From assembly GCA_029255685.2 (NCBI GenBank), contig CM055318.2, forward strand, positions 2,237,001 to 2,301,000: 64,000 bases of DNA, in the 5' to 3' direction. Positions 44,703 through 56,562 of this stretch are shown in pieces (the first letter of the stretch is position 1; every line of letters begins with the position of its first letter). The notes below the pieces were generated by a model. The model was not told the DNA's origin. It did no database searches and saw only the letters and a program-made list of their open reading frames with translations. Position numbers and translations under genes: made by a program. This stretch comes from Silene conica. Lineage: Eukaryota; Streptophyta; Magnoliopsida; Caryophyllales; Caryophyllaceae.

Positions 44703-46099
44703 TAAAAGGAGGCGGATGACGAAGCTAAAACAGATTCTATTGAACGCGGACATATTGTAAAACAGTTAGCTCTCCCTCTCTTTAGCTCGTTTTACGTCAA
44801 CTTGAAGATTCTCAATTGTATAGTTGCAACTCTCTTTCCACTTATTACTCCTCTCCACGTTCTCTAGCCCACATTATCTCCACATTTTTCAATTTAATAT
44901 TATGGTTCGTATTATTAGGGTACATTTGCATTTAACGTAATGGTTTGATAAACGGATTATTAGGATTGGATACGGATAAGAATTTAATTAGTCGTTTTAC
45001 TAGGCTCATTTTTTGGAATTTGTGTCAAATAGGTGGGTTTATTATTGCGTTTTTTACTTGGTCAAGTGACCCTAATTATGTCATTTTCATGTTCTGTTAC
45101 GCATTTAATTTAGTTTTGCGTCAAATCAAGAAACTATAGTACTCTAGAAGATTTTAAATAGTTGTTCAATGTGATTTTCGGGACCAATTTATTTTTAGAG
45201 AGGCTTATTTTAGAACTTTGGTTCAAATTTAGATTGTAATTTTTGGATTGAGACTGGGTAAGAGTCAATTGAATTGAATTTGCTAGCCTTAACTTTTAAT
45301 TACAATTACACACAAAAAAAATTATGCTTAATGAAATATAAGTTTATTTATAGGGGTCACCATTGAAAAATATGAAACTAAATTGAATTTAGAACGACAC
45401 TACGTTAGGAAAATAGATTAGTGATAGACCATTGTCACCCATCCAATTATCATAAGTCTTCTGAGTACTACCTACAAATCACGTCGCTCGAGGACGATCG
45501 ACCAGACTCGAAGTCTATCTAGAGACATAGACTCAGACATAAATATTCCATACGATTTCTCTAAGGAAGGGTTGAACTTGAGTCTCTTAAGAATTTTACC
45601 CATGTTTTAACTAGTACGTAGACTCCGCCTTTGCTAACTACTAACAATACGAGAAATGGAACAACTAAAACATATTCACGGAGAAGACTTGAAGAAGAAG
45701 ACTAAAATAAAAGTTTAGACATAAATGTAAGGGGTTTTTGTGTTTGGTTTGTAAATAAAAACCTTTTAAAAAAAAGTTTGTCTCATTCTATAATAAAGTT
45801 TATTTGTACGGAGACAAATTTGGTTTGAAAAGAAGAATTAAGTTCTTACCAAAACCAAGGAATTTACGGACATAATAAATTAACGTAATTTATTTTCACA
45901 GTACGTATTTTACTTATCGTAGTACTCTTTACACAAATTTTTCCATTTCATACCCTCACTAGTTCCTTAGACTAGGAAATCAATCGATTTCTTTAAGAAA
46001 ATTTAAACATATATAAGATATCTAACTTGCTAATTGTTAATTGTTGGACAAAGTAATGGTTTTTTATCATAATTTTAGTAATTTATAGTTTATGGTTAT

Positions 46100-46600
46100 G
46101 GTGTTTAACTGTTTATTAGTGTTTGAGAGTTGTGGTTGAAGGCGATCCACCACTGATTGGTTGCCGCTATGGATGGTTAGGGACTGAGATTTGACATATG
46201 TATGAGTGGTAGGAGGGTAGTTGGAGGGAGCATGCGGTGCTTGCTCTGAGAAGTCGCCGACGAGGGTGGTGCATGTTGGTGGAACAGAATGCGGGGTGGT
46301 GTAGGCTTTCATGGTGGTGGTGGTTTGGATTAAGTGTTTTAGGTAGGATGGTGAAAGCGTTGGTGGGAAGTGCTGATCGGACATGTGGTGGCTCGGTAGT
46401 GGAGGGGGCAGGTGGTGGTTCAGTGGTGGCGGGGCAGTGGTGGTTGGCTGGTACGTTGTTGGTGGTACTCCATCTAGTGTTTTTCTAGTAAGTGCAATGT
46501 ACTGAGAGAAGGACTACGGTGGTCTGGTGGTGGGGCAATGTGTGGTCAGGGTGGTGGTGGTGGTTGTCGGGGAAGTTGGGAGGTTGGTGTTGGTGGAATA
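46100..46600. repeat. G/T-rich, GGTGG-dense block
   Basis: The plus strand is unusually G-rich for this window, with repeated GGTGGTGG and GTGGTGGGGC tracts (46310-46465 and 46520-46590). I see no convincing protein in either strand. It could be a decayed repeat or low-complexity coding relic, and it has many G runs of two to four. Confidence 0.6.
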
Positions 46601-47767
46601 CGTGATTTTCATTTTTTTTCTTCTTTTCAAGTATAGTTACGCCATTGTAATTTGTGGGAAAGAAATGAGAGGGCAGTATTGTCAAAATCGTACTGTAATA
46701 ACTAAAATATGTACTGCGTAAATCAACTAAATTAATTTTGTTTTTATTAAATAACCTTATTTAAAAGTTATTCCATTGTAACAAAAAGTTTTTGATTATT
46801 GAAATTGTAAAAATATGACATGACAATGGGAGAATTCTACCAAAAGTTCTCCCATTGAAACTACCATAAAATGACTTATAAATACTACGTACACAAAAAC
46901 AGGATTCAAAAATGCCACGGAAATGCCACGTAAACTCATTGCCACGTAATTGTCTTATTTTATAGATTTAATTCAAATTTTTATATATTAAGTTAATTTA
47001 GGTAAGCCTTACAAATTTACATCAGAATTTCATAATTTATTTATAATTAATATTGACATTTTACTTGAACTTTTGTAATAAGGCATGTTAATAAATATCA
47101 TAATCTATAATAAAATTGTCATTTTAATTGAAATTTTAGTTTATCAACTTTGATCATTAGGTTAATCGTCAATGCTCGTATTTTTAGTGCACGATCTATC
47201 GTGAAATATTTACGAGGTAACTTAATTTGTGATTTGATATTTTATAAAGTTCAAATTAATATGAACGCTACATCAAAAACAAAAATATTCCATAAAATTC
47301 AAGGGCCATATATAAAACTAGTTACTAAGTTAATTAACTAGTTGCAATGTATGAACATTTAAACCAATATTTGCTATATTTAGCATCAAACTTGTACATT
47401 TATTAGACCATTTAATTTAATAATTGGTAATATTAATTTTCCATTGATTAATATCAAATTTATACGATTTTCCTAATGTTTTTATTAGTAACAACTTTTA
47501 AGTAAATAATTACGCTTAAACATCATAATTTATATCAATTTTTCTAACGTACGTCCTTAATATATACATATTAATAACATGAAAATTTCTTGTAAATCTT
47601 ACTATATTTAGATTATAACTACGTACCTAAAAACACGCATCACGAAAATGGTATATACTATATTTCACTAAAAAAATCACTATAATTACCATAACTAACA
47701 CAAGCTATTTCATAGGGAATTCACTTTGAAAAAAGCCAATCATATCCATCCACCTCACCCCTACTCT

Positions 47768-47820
47768 AACCAATCACACTCCCCGAAATAACCGAACTGC
47801 CCCCTCAACTACATATATAC
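47768..47820 (+). promoter_or_regulatory. Core promoter of DnaJ gene (CCAAT and TATA)
   Basis: ACCAATCACACTCCC lies near 47768 and CATATATAC at 47812-47820. The ATG is about 90 bases further on, after a C/T- and A-rich leader. A second CCAATCATATCC is near 47737. The spacing fits a plant core promoter with a ~60-base leader. Confidence 0.6.
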
Positions 47821-47909
47821 ACTCCCATCACCCCCTCATTCCCTTCCATCTCATTCCACAACAACTAAACAAAAAAAACCTAAAAAACCGTTTTACACAC
47901 GACTAACAG

Positions 47910-50900
47910 ATGACGGTAGATTACTATAACATCCTGAAGGTATCACGTACAACCGGAGAGGAAGAATTACGGCGAGCTTACAAAAAGCTCGCCGTCAGAT
48001 GGCACCCTGACAAACACTCGAGTGTCAATAAAGTTATCGCCGAGGCAAAATTCAAACAGATTTGCGAAGCGTATGATGCGCTTTCCGATCCTAATAAGCG
48101 TCAGATCTATGATCTTTACGGCGAAGATGGGCTTCGTTATAATGTGTCCTCTCCCTCTGCCGCAACTGCCGCCGCCCGCCGCGGTGGCGGCGGACGCGGT
48201 GGGTCGTTTAGGGAGAGGGATATTTTTGATGACTTTTTAGGGGACGGGTTTGGGAGTGATAAGAGCCCGTCTCCGAAATCGGATAATGGTTATTCTTATA
48301 ATAAGAGTAATAAGGTTAATAATGGAGGTAATTTTTACCGGAGTAGTAGTATTCCGGTGAAGCGGAGTTCTCCGTTGGGGAGTAAAGCCGCTCCGATTGA
48401 GAATAATTTGGGTTGTACTTTGGAGGAATTGTATAAGGGTTCGAAGCGTAAGATGGCTATTTCCAGGATTGTTCCTGATGATTCTGGGTATGTTTTTTCG
48501 GGTTTAATTTTATTACTTTCTCCGTTTCAATTATTTACGTTTTGATCGTGTTTTTATTTGTTTTTTTGTTGTTATTATTGTGCCAAAATGAATAATTAAT
48601 CTGATTTATTGAAGATACTTATCCGGTTAAATCATTGATTTAAGTTAGCGAGATCCTATGTTAATTAAAACTTGAGAGACGGTCTTTTAATAAATTATTG
48701 AGAAACAATTTTTTTGTACCATTTTGTTTGTATTTCGTGACCTTTTGTCATTGATCGTACCATAATAGTTTCGTATTTACGTAATAAATGTACTTATTTT
48801 ATCTTGAATCATGATTTGTACCAATTTTATTACCTTTAGTAACACTTTTAGCTTATTGAGAGACCTACTGTTAATTGTTATACTCGACTATTTTTATTAA
48901 AATAAAGTGTCGAATTATAATGTTGATATTAAATGTTGGAGATACAATATCATATAGAAAATGGAGTAACATGTACTCAATTTAGGAGACTCGTCAATTA
49001 TATTCACCCGTCTTAATTATTTATTTACTTTTTTTAACTTTTCTTTACGGTAAAAATGGAGGAAGTACACTCAAATGAGGTTTTACATTTTGAGCAGAAT
49101 TGGGAGGCAAAATTGTTACTCCGTAGGTGATAGTGATAGCGACAGTGATCGAATTATTAATTGTGATATTGAAATTTGAGCTGAAACGTGGTGGGGATAT
49201 GTACATTTAATAAGTTTTATCTGGGACAGATTATCCGTGTGACGTGCTAAATATCACCCATGTAAATAAATGATTTGTTTTTATCTTTCTATATGTATTT
49301 TATTTGATCCATCACGAGATTAGGACGGATATCGACCGTCACAGATGAGAATTTGTGATGTACATTAGCGTCGATCATTTTGGTTTGTTTGGTTAAAAAT
49401 AGGCTGAGGAATATAGATTATTACACTTTGATAATAATCTTGAGTGTTTTTTGATAGTTTATACTCCCTTTGTTCTGTTAATAATTATCTAACTTATTTG
49501 TTTGTGACGAGAAATGTGAATAAAAGCGATTGATTATAACTTCCAACTTTCACAAATTGTAGAATACGAGGGTTTGAATGTATGCAACGTACGGAGTAAC
49601 GGTTATTGGACTAATGAGTTTAGTAAATAATTGGGTTATTTTAAAAATTACAAATTCTCATTTCAAACCGTCATTATCCACCAAATCACCTCACTTGTCA
49701 CCTAGAAAATATTAGTGTTTAACCCGTCTTAAAATTAAAACGAAAAATACCCGTATTAAGCAAGATTTACGGTTTTAAAAATTACATGGGTTGGTGGTGA
49801 AAATAAAAGTAAGGACAAGGGGACCATGTGGAGTTGAACAAGCATTCAATTATATGTGACACAGAAAGATCACATGTTGAATTATTGGCATATAAGGATT
49901 TGTTTTTGAGTTTAATGTCACTTTGATTTAAGTTGAATTTGAATTTGAAGAAGAGGCATGCACCTTCACCAAACTCAATGTCACAGGATGTATAACAAAA
50001 AGGACAAATTTATGAGGCTCCAATATGTGTTGATTATGTGTTCTTATTGAATTATTTTTTAATAAAGAATCGTAGGTTTAAACCGTCTTCAAATCTCTTA
50101 ATCGAGAATTTGTGAATATCTTAGCCCCGCACTTTTTGGAGTGGGCACTTAAAAACAGTTGAATGTATATAAAAGTTTTCACTATTAACATTAACAATTA
50201 GTCTTGCTTGTGACGGGTCGGGTAGAAAGACGGATAATGACACACACAAAACGAATAGGGGAACAAGGTGGGGTATCCCATGTGCTTTCCTCTCTCCTTT
50301 AAATGGGTATTTTGTGAGATAAAATGGTATCCGTCTTCTCCTTGTGACGGATACCTCCGTCTACAATGAGAATTTGTGTAACATTAACTTATGTCGGATA
50401 TATCTATGACATAAATCATTCAAGCAGTCGTTGGTATAATTCTTTTTGAGTGGGTTCTATCCAAATACGACTTAAAAAATTTCATTGGACCCGGGATTTG
50501 TTTAAAACGAATATACCCGTTTAAATAAAAATTTGTTTTTTTTGACAAATGGGTTTTCTAAACTAAATAGACTAGTTTAATGCACACAAGTTGATTCTAA
50601 TTGACTTGTGACATAACTTTTCATTTAGTCTAGGCCACTGGCCATGTACTAAATTAATGTATTTCTGCTGAATGGTCAATTATGTTGGCCTAATCTGGTT
50701 ATAGCTTAGTTAGTACTAGTAGTTGATTACTTACCTTAGAGTTGGTCAGCTGTCAACTACTTGAATTAGCATGACTTATGTTATGATGTTGTCTTGTACA
50801 AGTAAATTCATTTTATTATCTACTGTTTTTGCTTGCTGAGGTTGCTGAGGTTGTTGACACTGTCGACCCCAAATTATTTCGGGACTAAGACTTTGTCGTC

Positions 50901-52623
50901 GTTGTTACATCTGATGATACTGAGTTATAAGAGTTGTGCAGTATTGCATGACTTTCCCCTGTTTATGTTCATTCTGTATGTTGTTCAAAGAGTCGGTAAT
51001 CGCAGTTAATAGATCACTTAATCCTACCCTGACCCGCGTGACCGCTTAGCCTGAATCATGACCTCTAAACGGTTCCATTCTAACTGAATTGCTACCGGAG
51101 CAATGACAGGAAAGACACATTCTAACTGAATTCACCCTGTTTGGCCTTTAGTTCATATACTGAGTACATTCAGTACGGGTACATAGTGATAGATGAACCA
51201 GCTCAACCAAAACCTTAAGGTGATGGTTGAGGCCCAACTATTATTAATATTCCTAATACGCTCCCTCACTCAAATGCCCATTGGGCTTGAAGAGTGGTTA
51301 GTTTGCACAGGCTCTCCCATACCGTGTGCTGGTTTCCACTTCGTGGGTTTTTTGAGCGGTTTTGAGATCGCCAAGATTCGAACCTGGAATAGGCTCTGAT
51401 ACCATGATAGATGAACCAGCTTAACCAAAACCTTAAGGTGATGGTTGAGGCCTAACTATTATTAATATTCCTAATACATAGATTATCACTTGGCCCCGTT
51501 ATATAATGGTTGTCAAATCTAACGCGCCTGCAAATGGGTTGAGTAGATGCTGAAAGCTTACCACTGAACTGATGGAAATTCTTGTTGTCTATCTTCTGCG
51601 TTGAAGGTAGGCTGTAGCTTTCGAGAAGCAAAAGAAAACATTTGAACGCGGGATGACTATTCCTTACTGAAATCTACTGAAATCGACTGTTCTGTTATTA
51701 TACTCGCAACCAATTTAAATCCATGTGTTTATGTCCACTTCCTTTTGACTGTTTGCGTACCAAGATCTGCATTTCGGTCCCTTAACACTAGAGTTAGTTC
51801 GTTGGTCGTTTTCTTGACTGTCATATCTCATTAAGATTATATTATATGACGATTCTATACCTTTTTTTGTGTGAAGGGTGTTCGTTTCATCATTTAGGTC
51901 TCGTATCATTCAAATCTTTTCAATTAATTCTGTGTCGGGGCGACTTGACTTGACATAAGGCCATGTTTATCTGTAGGTCTGCCGCCTTACTTAGCCCTAG
52001 TTCCTAACTTTCAAGCCCAACCCTAAACCCTAAACCCTAAAACCCTAAACCCTAAACCCTACCGCTTCATTTCTATCTTTTATCAAGACCTACCTTAACC
52101 TACCATTAACTTATATTGTTTTTATACTAAACAAAGTCTTGAACGAGGTTTTGAAGGTGGTCTAATATCCGTTTTCAGGAAGCCTAGCACGGTGGAAGAG
52201 GTCTTGGCAATTGACATCAAACCGGGCTGGAAGAAAGGGACCAAGATCACCTTCCCTGATAAAGGCAATCACGAGTCCGGCCTACTACCTGGAGATCTTA
52301 CATTTGTCATTGAGGAGAAGCCACATCTGACCTTCCAGAGAGAAGGAAATGATCTTGTAGTAACCGAGAAGATATCACTGGTCGAAGCTCTGACCGGTAA
52401 AACAATCAATCTGACAACCTTAGACGGAAGGAACCTCAACATTGCAGTATCAGATATCGTTAAACCAGGCCATGAAGTCGTTATCCCAGGTGAAGGAATG
52501 CCGATATCCAAGGACCCGAGACAGAAAGGGAACTTAAAGATCAAGTTTGATGTCCAATTCCCGTCAAGGCTCTCTTCCGATCAAAAGGCCGACATCAGGA
52601 GGGTTTTAAGCCGAAGATCATGA
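47910..52623 (+). CDS. Type II DnaJ/HSP40 co-chaperone (Sis1/DNAJB-like)
   Basis: Two exons, 47910-48487 and 52179-52623, joined in phase 2 across a 3.7-kb intron, giving 340 aa. The N-terminal J domain (residues about 4-68) is DYYNILKVSRTT...RWHPDK with the HPD motif that stimulates Hsp70 ATPase. A Gly/Ser/Asn-rich linker follows (RRGGGGRGG, FDDFLGDGFG, poly-Asn/Ser). The C-terminal substrate-binding domain has GCTLEELYKGSKRKM, DIKPGWKKGTKITFPDKGN and VVIPGEGMPISKDPR. There is no Cys-rich zinc finger, hence type II. It delivers clients to cytosolic Hsp70. The intron carries several transposons and a telomere-like tract. Confidence 0.95.
48663..48870 (+). mobile_element. MITE of the GAGAGACGGTC family in DnaJ intron (copy 3)
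   Basis: Starts ACTTGAGAGACGGTCTTTTA and ends ...TATTGAGAGACCTAC. TGTTAATT occurs on both flanks and could be an 8-bp duplication. It shares GATCGTACCATAATAGTTTC with the other copies. Confidence 0.65.
49464..49596. mobile_element. Short Stowaway-like MITE in DnaJ intron
   Basis: 133 bp between TA dinucleotides. It starts CTCCCTTTGTTCTG and ends CAACGTACGGAG. Confidence 0.5.
50195..50378. mobile_element. Mutator-like MITE in DnaJ intron (TSD TAACATTAA)
   Basis: 184 bp with ends CAATTAGTCTTGCTTGTGAC and ...AATGAGAATTTGTG. Flanked by a perfect 9-bp duplication TAACATTAA. Confidence 0.9.
51187..51476 (-). mobile_element. TRIM/SMART mini-LTR retrotransposon in DnaJ intron
   Basis: 290 bp with 72-bp LTRs at 51187-51258 and 51405-51476 (about two differences) and a perfect 5-bp duplication CATAG. 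On the minus strand TGGTATCAGAGCC (initiator-Met primer site) follows the 5' LTR, and GTGAGGGAGC precedes the 3' LTR. Relative to the copy at 57697 it lacks part of the GTGACC...GGTCAC hairpin after the primer site. Non-coding. Confidence 0.92.
52019..52061. repeat. Interstitial telomere-type repeat
   Basis: Six tandem CCCTAAA units, one with an extra A, lie about 120 bases before the second DnaJ exon. This is the plant telomere motif on the C-rich strand. Confidence 0.95.
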
Positions 52624-53479
52624 GTTAAAAACCCGAGTTTTTGAGCAAGTTTTTGAGCAAGTATATTAACACTGATAATGAAATGTAAATAGGCAATTAC
52701 TTTTGTCATGGATTTTATTTCTGGTTTTTTTTTCTTAAACTGTGCATACTAGGCAGTTTGCAGGGTTCTGTTGCGACTAGCGACACAACACGTTAGTATA
52801 GTGAGTCGAAGGAGACGGTAGCTAAGTTCGTCTTCCATCACCTACCACGAGCCGAGGGCCCGAGGTGATCTGATCTTCACCCCTTTTATGTGAAGTTTGT
52901 TTGTCAGTAAACATGTCTTTTTTTTTGCTATTTCTTGTGTTAAGTTTTGGTGCAAGTTATAATGTAATGCGAAATTTGTGTTGCATTTTTACTCTAGATT
53001 TTGTTTTATTATTTGTTAGAGTTAATTAATTTCAAAATTATATGTTAAATTTTCTATCCTTTATTATATATATAACTCTGTTATGCTAAAATAGTTAGTG
53101 AGGTTAAAAAGAATGTACGTAATATAGACTAGTTTCATGTTGAAGTTCAAAAATCCGATTTTTGAAATGATGATTAGGACGTTAAAATTCAAAAATAGTT
53201 TCTGAAATTCGAAATTTGGATTTGAATTAGTGAAAATAAGTTGAAATGTGACGTTTCGTTAATATTTCCTTTTCTTTGGCAGATTTTCTTCCATCAATTA
53301 AACTTTGATTCATGACTCGGTTAATCTAATGATTTTATGTCGGCTTTTATCTAATTATTATTAATATATCCATTTTTTTTTTTAAAAAACGATTTTATAT
53401 ATAAGGTGTGTAGAATTGGAAACAAATAATGCATGTATGCGCCAACAGACGAAATGTAGAGGTGATTTAAAATCATTAA

Positions 53480-54229
53480 TCATTATATATATAAAAGAAA
53501 AATGTACAAATGATGATGTGACGCAAGAATATTTCAGAATTTGCATTTTGAAGCATTTTCATTCACTTTGGGCTTTTTATTGGCAATTCAACCAATAAGA
53601 ATCAACCGAGTAAGCAAATAAGAGAAAAATGGTAGTGACTACATCGTAATGAGTACAGACACATTAATTACATCCTAATAAATATAATAAAACAGTTACA
53701 TTAATTACGTACTTTTCCAAACAATTTGTGTTTAGATTACTTAATTTAAAAAGCTTAACTAGTTTTCCGGTCATAATAATTTTTCACCATTTTTTCAATT
53801 TTCTAACTACAACGACAGTTCAAACAACAAAAAATTTTGAACCTGTATTTAACTTATTATATTCAATAATTAATTAAAGTTGGGTTATAATATTATTGTT
53901 ATATTTACGAATTCCGTGATTAGATTACTTAATTTTTATATTTTAATTAACTTTCAGTTCATAACTACTTTATGTGTATAGAAAGTGAGTACTTCCATTT
54001 TTACATTATATTTAACGTTTGAAAAATTACTTTTGAAACGTTAAATGTCAAACTGTTTTTATATATATATTAATTATATATAAACTTTTTGATTTATTTT
54101 ATTAAAGTATTTACATATATACACCACATAAGTTATTAGTCTCTCTATTCTCTAACAACTGTAACTGACCATTCCGTGTAAAAAAATTAAATTTAAACAA
54201 CCCCGTAATTTTCACGGGTGTTACTCTAG
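53480..54229 (+). mobile_element. Non-autonomous Helitron
   Basis: 750 bp starting TCATTATATATATAAAAG and ending CTAG, inserted between A (53479) and T (54230). Eleven bases before the end is the hairpin CCCGTAATTTTCACGGG. TC start, hairpin, CTRR end and AT target together fit a Helitron. No Rep/helicase is encoded. Confidence 0.68.
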
Positions 54230-54560
54230 TTTGTAATTAATTAGTTACACTGTACTACCTAATCAACTGATTGGAAATTAGAAATTAGTTACTACTCAAA
54301 AAAATTGAAATTAAACAAAATAGTAATAGTGGCTAGCCGATTATACAAAACACATCAACTAAAAAGCTTTTGTTGAGATTTTGAGAAATGTTTTGTGAAA
54401 CACAAACCTTATTCGTTAGCAACTGCATTGGTAATCAATTTCACTTAGTCGTCTTTGGCGATGATGACTGATTGACTGAAAATCAGTCGCCAAATTAGGT
54501 AACCGAAGGAGAAATTAGTTGCCAATTTGGCGACCAAAATTGTCTATTTGGAGACTGTTA

Positions 54561-54857
54561 GGGGTCGTTTGGTTACCCACTAAAAAACGTAGGAATTTAA
54601 ATTCACGTGAATTGTCAAATTGACCTCTTGTTTGGTTACCCAAATTCACATGAATTCATACTTCCCATGAATTTGCAATTCATCCATAATGGAGGAAGTG
54701 GTTTACCTAGGCCCCCCTAGGTAGGTGGGAATGCCTACATGAATTGCACTTCCTACATAGCAACCAAACAATATTTTCTAATTCACGTGAATTCTAAAAT
54801 CATGTGTTTTACGACTTCCTAGGCAATACGAATTCCTACCTGCAACCAAACGACTCC
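54561..54857. mobile_element. Tourist-like MITE (GTTTGGTTACC family, copy 2)
   Basis: 297 bp with ends GGGGTCGTTTGGTTACCC / TGCAACCAAACGACTCC and a TTA duplication on each side. It is related to 36707-37010 and has TTCACGTGAATT palindromes inside. Confidence 0.88.
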
Positions 54858-56562
54858 TTACACTTCAAATAGGAACGTGTAAATTATTGATCTGAATAAA
54901 GGAGTATAATTTACTTCATAAAAAAATCAAAATTAACGGTATACTACGAAGTAGTTGATTCCGGGCTCTTGCGTATGAACAACCAAATTTGGGAGGAGTC
55001 AACCCATTAAATTTTATTCAATGCCTAGAGAAGATTGTCCAACTATCGATAGAGGATACTCCTAATCAACCCCAACGAGACAAAAATATAGTCAATATGA
55101 CCATTGACCACACATCAAACCTACTTTACTTACAAAATAATAATTACGGTTGAGTCGAGACCGCCTATTTTTTTCTTAAAAAGAATTACTTTCCAGGTTG
55201 ATATTGAAAATTACACAAATCAATTAATTAATGCATATATGGGTCTTATTTAGTTATTTCCCCGAGTTTGACTCGTTAAATTGATCACAAATTTCTTATT
55301 TGTGACGTATATATCCGTCGCAAATTACGACGGGTAAAAAATTATCTAATTAAATACTTTGTCTTATATAGTCAAATGTAGAACTTAGAAGCTTAGACGG
55401 ATAAATAACCGTAAATTAATACAGGTTGTACTCATCGTTTCCGATAATTATTAATCATCGTCAAATTAAGTTTAATCTTAAGTCCTCGCTCAGTAGTATC
55501 TCATTTCGTTGCGCTCTTCGGTTTTCACTATCGCGGACCAACCAACTGAGGTATACACAAACCCTAATTTTGTAATTCGAATTTTTTTGGGTATAATTGT
55601 TGTTGCTATATTGTGTTTATAATTATGTAATTTGTAAACACAATATGAAGAATTCTTGGAAGAATGTTGAGACGTTGATTATGAATTAGTTATGCTGTGT
55701 AGAAATCGGAAAATTTCGTTTTTGTTCGATTAGTTTTGTTTTATTGATTATTGTGTTTATAATAATGTAATTTGATGATTGGAGACACAATATGAAGATT
55801 TCTGGGAAGAATGTTGAGTCGTTGATTGTGAATTATCTATGCTGTGTGGAAATCGGAGAATTTGGTTTGTGTTCGATTAGTTTTGTTTGATTCTATTTAT
55901 TCAGCTTTGTGCTCGAATGTTTGATTCCCCCAATTGTGGATTAAACTCATGATATTGTTCTGGATTTCGAATCACTCCAACTTCGCAAACGTTATATCTC
56001 TGTGTTTTATGACAAATTCGTGTGTATGGCCGCCTTACACAAGAATTTGTGTAAAAAGGGTATTTGATAACCGTTTGTTTAGTTTTTGTAATCGTCTTTT
56101 TTGTTTGTAGATTCGTTTTATAGTGTATTAATGTAAAACCGCCTTATAGAAGGGCAATTGGTGTTTTATTACCTCATGCTTGTTTTTGTATCTTCGTCAT
56201 TTAATAAATTTATCGAATGTTATGGCAAGGTTGTAAGTTGTAATAGGTGATAAGGGAACACTTAGAAAAAATAATTCCTTCCGACAATGATATTTGGGAA
56301 CTTCGCTAACAAATTTAGGTGCATTCTGTGTCATTCGGACATTTGTAACTACTTTTATTACTTATTTTTACTGCCCAAAGCGGTCTCAAAAATTCTCATT
56401 TATGTTTCATTGTAAATTGTAACCCTTTGGGCGCTGTGGTATGCCTTTGTGTCCGTGTATTTGTTGCTGAACTTTTAAGGTTGGCTCAATGTTAGCGGTG
56501 TTCTGTTTTTCTGTCAGTAGGGGTGTTGAAGCTGTATTATTCACTACTACCCGCGTTGTTCA

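Larger units (their letters stand above)
37011..47767. other. Gene-poor stretch of stacked miniature transposons
   Basis: No gene could be supported in this 10.7 kb. Named pieces are listed individually: two AT-rich palindromic segments, a Helitron-like element, Mutator-like MITEs, Tourist and Stowaway MITEs, a TRIM remnant, a 426-bp Harbinger MITE and a G/T-rich block. About 44706-46060 and 46740-47700 are AT-rich with nothing recognisable. Confidence 0.6.
52624..55480. other. Intergenic region, DnaJ to thioredoxin-fold gene
   Basis: Contains the DnaJ 3' flank, a Helitron (53480-54229), a Tourist-like MITE (54561-54857) and a GACGG-type fragment near 55290-55380. Otherwise it is AT-rich with no gene. 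Confidence 0.6.

Noticed and set aside
44945..45139. Hydrophobic 64-codon frame with RLIFWNLCQIGGFIIAFFTW
   Set aside because: No ATG start, no splice partners, no known family, and T-rich DNA gives hydrophobic frames by chance.
50865..50915. SINE 3' end (GGGACTAAGACTTTGTCGTC then GTTGTT)
   Set aside because: It resembles the tail of plant SINEs ending in GTT repeats, but no body or target duplication could be recognised.
51193..51399. Open frames over 51193-51399 and 57703-57957 with similar peptides
   Set aside because: They are translations of the non-coding internal region of mini-LTR elements.
52019..52061. Chromosome end
   Set aside because: Only six telomere units, inside an intron, with normal sequence on both sides.
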